From positions 29,652 to 93,651 of the forward strand of contig CAZAXD010000006.1 of assembly GCA_964489015.1 (NCBI GenBank): DNA of 64,000 nt. Reading direction: 5' to 3'. Source of the stretch: JAPYWM01 sp964489015 (GTDB lineage: Bacteria > Bacteroidota > Bacteroidia > SpSt-205). Positions 59,051-64,000 of this stretch are shown here, one piece after another (positions within the stretch are counted from its first letter, which is position 1; each line of letters opens with the position of its first letter). The translations under genes were made by a program, and so were the position numbers. The notes under the pieces are model-generated. The model saw only the letters and a list, made by a program, of their open reading frames with translations, was not told where the DNA came from and ran no database searches.

Positions 59051-59779
59051 ATGCGATATTTAGCCTTCATCGCCCTCATGCTGGTTTATGCACAGAAAAG
59101 GAATCAAAGCCCTACGGCCACCTCTGCTCCGCCTGCCCGGGATACCCTAGTTAGTAAAATTTACCAACAAACGCTACGTTATAAGGACCCCTTTGTGCGG
59201 CTCTATGCCCTCCATCAGCGTATAGCCTTAGAAGGGGCCTCGTTTGCCCTTCGCGATACCCTAGCCCAAGCGTATTTCGAGGCAGGAATGTACCCGCAAG
59301 TTATCGCCGTAGCCGAGGAGCTCCTGAGTGAAGACCCTAAGAATGCTACACTCGCTGAGCTGCGTGCTTTAGCTTACTTCTATCTACAAGATGCGAAAAA
59401 AGCCCTAGACGCCTATGAAAAGCTCTATGAGATAACCCAAGAGCCGCTTCACCTATACCAGGTGATCAGCCTCCAGTTTAACCTACAACGCTACGGCGAA
59501 TGTCAAGCCAACATTGACCGAGTCCTAAGCCAGCCCGAATCTGCCCAAACCCAGGTACGCATCACACTGCCCGATGGACGGGTTCAAGCAGTCCCCGTGC
59601 GAGCTGCCGCTCTTAATGTGCGCGGGGTCCTCCTTCGCCTGCAAAAAGAATACAAGAAAGCTCAAGAGGCCTTCGAGGAAGCGCTCAAGATCGCCCCAGA
59701 CTTTCTCTTGGCTAAAGGAAACTTAGAAGATTTGCAAAAAGAATTATCCGCTAGTGCGACTCAAGGTAGTAAGAAATAG
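59051..59779 (+). CDS. Tetratricopeptide-repeat protein, exported
   Basis: A 242-residue protein with an N-terminal signal (MRYLAFIALMLVYAQ). TPR pairs are visible: FALRDTLAQAYFEAGMYPQVI, ATLAELRALAYFYLQDAKKAL, and a last one with AAALNVRGVLLRLQKEYKKAQ followed by FEEALKIAPDFLLAKGNLE. A periplasmic protein-binding role is likely; the partner is unknown. The end overlaps the next gene by 26 bp. It is divergent from the TolB-like barrel protein with 26 bp between starts. Confidence 0.78.
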   Translation: MRYLAFIALMLVYAQKRNQSPTATSAPPARDTLVSKIYQQTLRYKDPFVRLYALHQRIALEGASFALRDTLAQAYFEAGMYPQVIAVAEELLSEDPKNATLAELRALAYFYLQDAKKALDAYEKLYEITQEPLHLYQVISLQFNLQRYGECQANIDRVLSQPESAQTQVRITLPDGRVQAVPVRAAALNVRGVLLRLQKEYKKAQEAFEEALKIAPDFLLAKGNLEDLQKELSASATQGSKK

Positions 59780-61286
59780 CAGGTGCCGCGCCAGAGCTTA
59801 TTTAGCAAAACTTTTTTCCTATCTTGTTCGGAGCTTTCCCCTACTGTCCTGTGCCCTTACGTTAGCTAAGAAGGTGGAAAATAAGACCCAGTTCAAAGCG
59901 GTGTTGCTTACCGCATTGTCTCGTTTTTCGTTGATTAGCTTTCTCAGCTGGCCAGCGATTTCGCTGTATAATCATATCTATGCTTACCTACCTTTCTACA
60001 TGTGGATGGGCAGGGTACCTATTTACGCTGCAGCCAACCTCCTCTTGTGGACTGTATTTAGATTGCTTCTGCGTAGCCGTATAAAAGCTGATTTGGCTTT
60101 ATTGGGCTATACGCTGGTGGTCTTGGCGCTTACTCCTCTACTACCTGATGCTCTCTGGAGAGACTATCCCTACAATCTCTTGATGGGCCTCATAGTCTGG
60201 CCTCTCATCTACCTCCTCCGGCTCAGAAGTCCCAAAATAACTCTGTTCCTAAATCTTATGCTCATTGCCTTTTTACTTACATCGGCGGGTCGAGCAGGAG
60301 GCAGGTTACTTTACAAGCGTGTAGTCCTACAAAGTCTATCTCCTCCAGCGTGTCCGCCTCCTACGCCTAAAGCGGAGCAACAAAGACCCGATATCTACCT
60401 TATTATATTGGATGCCTGCGGCGCACCGTCTCTTGTCCAAAAGGTTACAGGCCTCTCTCTGGCATTACCCACCGCCTTACAAGAGCTAGGAGCCTCTCTG
60501 TCAGAAGAGATAAGAAATCCTTCAAGGGCGACCTTTTCATGTATGAATAGCTTCCTCTCGCTATCCAATAATCCTGTTTCTTTTACACACATCATCCAAC
60601 GCAAAGCCTACGATACGCTTGCCTATGCTAAGTTAACGCCTGCCCTGTCGAATCTAGGTTATTACATCAGGAGTTCATCGCCCGAATACCACTTACTCTT
60701 CCACATACCTTGTGTATCTTGGGACCTTAGCTACACTTGGAACATCTTCGATCACTCTTTCCCCCTCCGTACAAACTGGCGAAAGTGGCTGCATAACAGA
60801 TTTTATCTCAGCGCCATTCAGAAGATCCTGGGTAGCAAGCAGGACGAAAGACCCGATATGACCTACATTCATCTAATGGGCTGCCACGAACCCTACGTGC
60901 TAGACAGAAGTGGCGCCTACAATGTTAGTTACTCTAAGCGGGATAGGCTAGTCCAGGGATTTCTCTATACAGATAGTGTGGCCCTAGCCCTTATACGGCA
61001 CATACAGAATCTACATTCTGTGGGAACCAGGCGGGATTATGTGCTGCTGGTATTTTCTGATCACGGTCCGCGAACTTGGCGCGAGCATGATATCCGCATA
61101 GAGGACTCCAATGCCGCCACAGAAATAACTACACGCTGTTTTGCGGCGATCCTATCCTCGCGGGCGATTCCTACTCGGGTGGACTCCGCCTTCAAAAGTT
61201 GTCGAGACCATGCCTGCTTGGGTCAGGTGCTTCTAGATTGGGTCCAGCATTGGCCTGTCGGTAATAGGACGGAACAGATCCGTTAA
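59754..61286 (+). CDS. Membrane-anchored alkaline-phosphatase-superfamily (sulfatase-like) protein
   Basis: A 510-residue protein. About four hydrophobic segments (about 50-175) come first, then an AlkP-superfamily domain: RPDIYLIILDACG (Asp220), the likely nucleophile Thr260 in NPSRATFSCMN, HLMGCHEPYV (His378) and VFSDHGPR (Asp436, His437). This build is shared with phosphoglycerol and phosphoethanolamine transferases and related membrane hydrolases acting on surface glycans or lipids. The start is unsure: GTG 59754 overlaps the TPR gene by 26 bp; GTG 59874 is an in-frame alternative just before the first helix. It is 31 bp upstream of the 48-residue membrane protein gene. Confidence 0.78.
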   Translation: MRLKVVRNSRCRARAYLAKLFSYLVRSFPLLSCALTLAKKVENKTQFKAVLLTALSRFSLISFLSWPAISLYNHIYAYLPFYMWMGRVPIYAAANLLLWTVFRLLLRSRIKADLALLGYTLVVLALTPLLPDALWRDYPYNLLMGLIVWPLIYLLRLRSPKITLFLNLMLIAFLLTSAGRAGGRLLYKRVVLQSLSPPACPPPTPKAEQQRPDIYLIILDACGAPSLVQKVTGLSLALPTALQELGASLSEEIRNPSRATFSCMNSFLSLSNNPVSFTHIIQRKAYDTLAYAKLTPALSNLGYYIRSSSPEYHLLFHIPCVSWDLSYTWNIFDHSFPLRTNWRKWLHNRFYLSAIQKILGSKQDERPDMTYIHLMGCHEPYVLDRSGAYNVSYSKRDRLVQGFLYTDSVALALIRHIQNLHSVGTRRDYVLLVFSDHGPRTWREHDIRIEDSNAATEITTRCFAAILSSRAIPTRVDSAFKSCRDHACLGQVLLDWVQHWPVGNRTEQIR

Positions 61287-61303
61287 CATCCACGTAAAAC
61301 AAT

Positions 61304-61311
61304 TAAGTTTG
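61304..61311 (+). promoter_or_regulatory. TAnnTTTG -7 box for the 48-residue membrane protein gene
   Basis: Exact TAAGTTTG, spacer CACGTC, then ATG 61318. Confidence 0.55.
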
Positions 61312-61317
61312 CACGTC

Positions 61318-61464
61318 ATGTGGCTATATATTGACCCAGGGATAGGGGGGCTTTTTTTGCAGGCCTTAATTGCAGGTGCTGCCGCGGTTTGGCTCTTCTT
61401 TCACCGAGACATTCCTAGGTTTTTCCAAGCCCTCTTCCGCAAGAAAGAAGAGAAATCTGAATAG
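61318..61464 (+). CDS. 48-residue single-helix membrane protein (YIDPGxG family-like)
   Basis: A short frame starting MWLYIDPGIGGLFLQALIAG. It has a YIDPG turn, one hydrophobic helix (about 12-29), then HRDIPRFFQALF and a charged tail (RKKEEKSE). Small proteins with Y(I/L)DPGxGS followed by Q-A-(I/L)-I-A-G are, from memory, found beside AlkP-type enzymes and methyltransferases in several phyla. An exact TAAGTTTG box precedes the ATG, and the next gene starts 2 bp after its stop. It fills the only gap in the 59754-62807 cassette. Function is unknown. Confidence 0.75.
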   Translation: MWLYIDPGIGGLFLQALIAGAAAVWLFFHRDIPRFFQALFRKKEEKSE

Positions 61465-61466
61465 CC

Positions 61467-62807
61467 TTGAGCACGGCTCGTGATCCAAGGGGGGGGATCA
61501 CCCAGATAGGTGACAAGCTGTACCGCTATGTAGCCAGAAAGTACTGTTCTAGCTTCGAAGCCACCATCCCCTTGCAAGAGCAGTTGGCCCAGCAAGGGCA
61601 TTGGCTACCGACCCGGCTGCCGCCTGCCTTTGAGGATGAGCGATTTCGCTACTATGAGGTGCCAGTACTCCCTTTACTTATTTATCCGCATGAGTGGAGC
61701 TGGAGGACTTGGCAGCGAGCAGCACTCACAACCCTGCATATCCAAAAGGAAGCGCTAAAAGCCGGTTATTGGCTGCGGGACGCTACGCCTTTTAATCTCA
61801 CCCTACATGAGGGACGCATCGTACACTTTGATCAACTTTCCCTAGAGAGCTATCCTGAAGACAGGCCTTGGCCAGCTTATATAGAATTTATCAAGGGTTT
61901 TTTAGGCCCACTGCTTCTCATGGCCGGTCATGATCGCCGTTGGGGAAACCTCATCAGACTGTATCCCCAAGGCCTACCCCTCGACCTTGTGTATCGCACC
62001 CTACCCTTTCGCAAGCGCCTCTCGGCCCTAGTCCTGCTTCATCTTTGGCCGCATCTTCGAATCCGCGGGCGAGGGGGGAGGCACCAGAAGGCTGCTTTAC
62101 CTCGCAGGCGGCTGTTCGCTCTTATCGAATCGCTTGAGATCGGTATCGACAGCCTGTGGCCGCGCTATGCCCCCTCCATCTGGGAAGGTTATGCAACAAG
62201 AGCCTGCCCCTACCCAGCAGAGGCTCGCCAGAAAAAAGAAACCATCGTCTCACAGTGGCTTCAGCGCCATACTTTTGCATGGGGGCTAGACATTGGGGCG
62301 CACACGGGCTTTTACACTGCCAAACTAGCTGCCTCCACGACAAAAGGGATAGTCGCACTAGAGTCAGACCCCGCAGCCCTTGATCAGCTCCATGAAGTTT
62401 TAGGGCCCCGTTACCCCCATCTCTACCCCATCTGGGCTAGCTTTAGTGCTCCTTCCCCAGCTATTGGTTGGAAAGAGCGGATCCCGAGCTTGATGAGTCG
62501 CTTGCAAAATCGCTTTGATGTCGTCTTGGCCCTAGCCATCATTCATCACCTGCGCTATCGGGAACTCATCTCTTACGCGGATCAAGTGCAGACCTACGCG
62601 GACCTGCTGGTCCCGCAAGGCCACCTCATCATTGAGTTTGTCCCGCACACCGACCCACAGATTGCCTACCTTCATTCCACCCCGACTATCTTCCCTGATC
62701 ATACCCAAACCGCTTTTGAGGAGGAGCTGAATAAATACTTCCACCTTTTGGAGAGAGCCGATCTTACCCCTACAGAACGAACATTGTATTTAGTTCAGAA
62801 ACGCTAA
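61467..62807 (+). CDS. Kinase-like/SAM-dependent methyltransferase fusion (NoeA-related)
   Basis: A 446-residue protein in two parts. The N-terminal 200 residues look like an atypical kinase fold: YWLRDATPFNLTLHEG with Asp105 and Asn110 where a catalytic loop would be, then VHFDQLSLESY with Asp122 where the metal Asp would be. The C-terminal half is a class I methyltransferase with GLDIGAHTGFY (273-283), ALESDP (297-302) and DVVLALAIIHHL (351-362). The phrase order, including WPAYIEFIKGFLGPLLLMA, matches a widespread family annotated as SAM methyltransferase or NoeA-like. TTG 61467 is the only start close to the upstream stop. It ends on a CTAA shared with the convergent GlcD gene. Substrate is unknown. 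Confidence 0.8.
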   Translation: MSTARDPRGGITQIGDKLYRYVARKYCSSFEATIPLQEQLAQQGHWLPTRLPPAFEDERFRYYEVPVLPLLIYPHEWSWRTWQRAALTTLHIQKEALKAGYWLRDATPFNLTLHEGRIVHFDQLSLESYPEDRPWPAYIEFIKGFLGPLLLMAGHDRRWGNLIRLYPQGLPLDLVYRTLPFRKRLSALVLLHLWPHLRIRGRGGRHQKAALPRRRLFALIESLEIGIDSLWPRYAPSIWEGYATRACPYPAEARQKKETIVSQWLQRHTFAWGLDIGAHTGFYTAKLAASTTKGIVALESDPAALDQLHEVLGPRYPHLYPIWASFSAPSPAIGWKERIPSLMSRLQNRFDVVLALAIIHHLRYRELISYADQVQTYADLLVPQGHLIIEFVPHTDPQIAYLHSTPTIFPDHTQTAFEEELNKYFHLLERADLTPTERTLYLVQKR

Positions 62808-64000
62808 GGGAAAATCTTCCCTGGGTTGAGCAGGCCTTTGGGATCAAAAGCCGCTTTGATTTGTCTCAGCAAGGTGAGTTCGGCCTCACTAAATTGGGTA
62901 GGCATATAGCGACGCTGAACCCAGCCTATGCCATGCTCCCCCGAAATAGCCCCCCCTCGGGCTACTACAAATTCAAACAACGCTTCAACCGCTTTAGGCA
63001 CCTCCTCGTTCCAGGCTTGGTCGGTCAGCCCTTCTCGAAGAATATTTACGTGCAGGTTGCCATCCCCCACGTGCCCATAACAGACTGAACGGAATCCATA
63101 CTGCTGCCCCAGGTGCTTGACATAGGCCAGCAGGTCCGGCAAGGCAGAACGCGGCACGACGGTATCTTCCTCTTTGTAGGGCCCACTGGACTTCACAGCG
63201 ATACCCAGCACACGCCGGAGGCGCCACATCGCTTCCCGTTGGGCTGTACCCTCTGCATACCAGCTCTGCTGAGCGCCGACTTGGTAAGCGATATCCTCGA
63301 TCTGGGCACATTCCTCTTCTAGCTTTTCGGGGTAAGCTCCATCGACCTCGATGAGCAGCAGACCGCCATAAACGTTCGCCTCAAACAGCCGCTCCCGTAA
63401 ATAGACCTCCCCAACCTGTACCGCCGCTTGCTCCATAAACTCTATAGCCGCTGGTACGATACCACGCCTCAAAATAGCCACTACTGCCGCCAAAGCCGCC
63501 TGCATATCCGCAAAGCCCAAGAGCAGGGTGCGCTGATAAGCGGGCTTTGGTATAAGCTTGAGAACCGCCCGGTGAATAACCGCCAGAGTCCCTTCACTGC
63601 CCACCAAAAGCTGCGTAAGGTTGTAACCCGTGGAATTCTTGAGCGTACGACTACCCGTACGCAGCGGCGTCCCATCTACCAAAAACCCTTCTAAACTGAG
63701 TACATAGTCGCGAGTAGTCCCGTACTTGACAGCCCGTACCCCCCCTGCATTATGCGCGATATTACCGCCGATCGTGCAGGAGCCACGACTCGAAGGATCA
63801 GGCGGATAAAATAATCCCACTGCTTCAGCTGCCTCCTGCAGGTGCTGGGTAATCACGCCTGCTTCGACGACAGCCTGGAAGTTTATCGTGTCAATCTCTA
63901 AGATGCGGTTTAGCTTTTCAAGCGAGAGCACCCAGCCGCCGCGAACGGGTAACATCCCCCCACTTAGGCCCGTGCGCCCCCCGGCTGGAATAATCGGGAT
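62804..64000 (-). CDS. glcD: FAD-linked oxidase, GlcD/D-lactate dehydrogenase type (5' end beyond window)
   Basis: 398 codons are visible and the frame is open to the right edge, so the N-terminus is missing. At the edge it reads IPAGGRTGLSGGMLPVRGG, the FAD-binding (PCMH-type) motif, followed by PPDPSSRGSCTIGGN-type sequence and NAGGVRAVKYGTTRDYV. The C-terminal domain has YGHVGDGNLHVNI, SGEHGIGWVQRRYM and ends KGLLNPGKIFP, all typical of GlcD, glycolate oxidase or D-lactate dehydrogenase. It oxidises a 2-hydroxy acid to a 2-oxo acid. An internal ATG at 63955 is not the true start because the motif continues upstream. The exact substrate is not decided by sequence. Confidence 0.9.
   Translation of the reverse strand: MPIIPAGGRTGLSGGMLPVRGGWVLSLEKLNRILEIDTINFQAVVEAGVITQHLQEAAEAVGLFYPPDPSSRGSCTIGGNIAHNAGGVRAVKYGTTRDYVLSLEGFLVDGTPLRTGSRTLKNSTGYNLTQLLVGSEGTLAVIHRAVLKLIPKPAYQRTLLLGFADMQAALAAVVAILRRGIVPAAIEFMEQAAVQVGEVYLRERLFEANVYGGLLLIEVDGAYPEKLEEECAQIEDIAYQVGAQQSWYAEGTAQREAMWRLRRVLGIAVKSSGPYKEEDTVVPRSALPDLLAYVKHLGQQYGFRSVCYGHVGDGNLHVNILREGLTDQAWNEEVPKAVEALFEFVVARGGAISGEHGIGWVQRRYMPTQFSEAELTLLRQIKAAFDPKGLLNPGKIFP

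Noticed and set aside
63955..63957. ATG within the GlcD-type gene as its start
   Set aside because: The FAD-binding motif continues upstream in frame to the window edge, so this is an internal Met.

Overview
This 64 kb window is chromosomal DNA of a member of the Bacteroidota (Bacteroidetes). The evidence is a secreted protein with a C-terminal type IX secretion (T9SS) sorting domain, a PorE-like OmpA protein, a TonB receptor with an N-terminal carboxypeptidase-regulatory domain, an ATP-type PEP carboxykinase, several Bacteroidota-style cell-surface proteins, and the Bacteroidota -7 promoter box TAnnTTTG in front of many genes. I cannot name a genus. Coding density is very high: genes overlap at starts and stops, there is no gap above 300 bp, and I saw no rRNA, tRNA, CRISPR array, insertion sequence or prophage.

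Layout. 1-4.2 kb: start of an AlbA_2-like gene, a FabG-type reductase, a Wzx-like flippase, a small outer-membrane barrel and Mpl (murein recycling). 4.3-11.4 kb: sugar-nucleotide reductase, UvrD-like helicase, Kup potassium transporter, PorE-like protein. 11.4-17.8 kb (minus strand): acyl-CoA dehydrogenase, a large lamin-tail-domain surface protein, M28 peptidase, RpiB. 17.8-24.6 kb: ClpB, RecR, then a surface-glycan run (GT2, lipoprotein, GT9). 24.6-28.1 kb (minus strand): Lrp/AsnC regulator, RsmI, Lnt, inositol-monophosphatase family. 28.3-33.8 kb: PckA, UvrA, GlmU-like acyl/nucleotidyltransferase. 34-41.7 kb: TPR-like protein, membrane-anchored receiver protein, TopA, 2-oxoacid dehydrogenase E2, two GT4 glycosyltransferases. 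41.7-51.3 kb: SucC, ThiD, secreted protein, NHLRC2-like thioredoxin/NHL protein, T9SS cargo, TauE-type permease, TonB receptor. 51.3-59 kb (minus strand): RuvC, a 1398-residue PAS/GAF/SpoIIE phosphatase sensor, a TolB-like propeller/barrel protein. 59-64 kb: TPR protein, then an AlkP-superfamily membrane enzyme, a 48-residue membrane protein and a kinase-like/methyltransferase fusion that look like one envelope-modification cassette, and a GlcD-type FAD oxidase cut by the window edge.

Main observation: at least 21 genes have TAnnTTTG (17 exact, 4 with one mismatch) ending only 4-6 nt before the start codon. If this is the -7 promoter element, transcription begins at or next to the start codon, so these mRNAs would be leaderless. 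The motif settles many ATG/GTG/TTG start choices and exposed two reading frames that are easy to miss: a partial gene at 1-87 and a 48-codon gene at 61318-61464. Most of the window's function is envelope building (glycan transfer, lipoprotein acylation, murein recycling, T9SS), DNA repair (RecR, UvrA, RuvC, TopA, helicase) and central carbon metabolism (PckA, SucC, E2, RpiB, GlcD).
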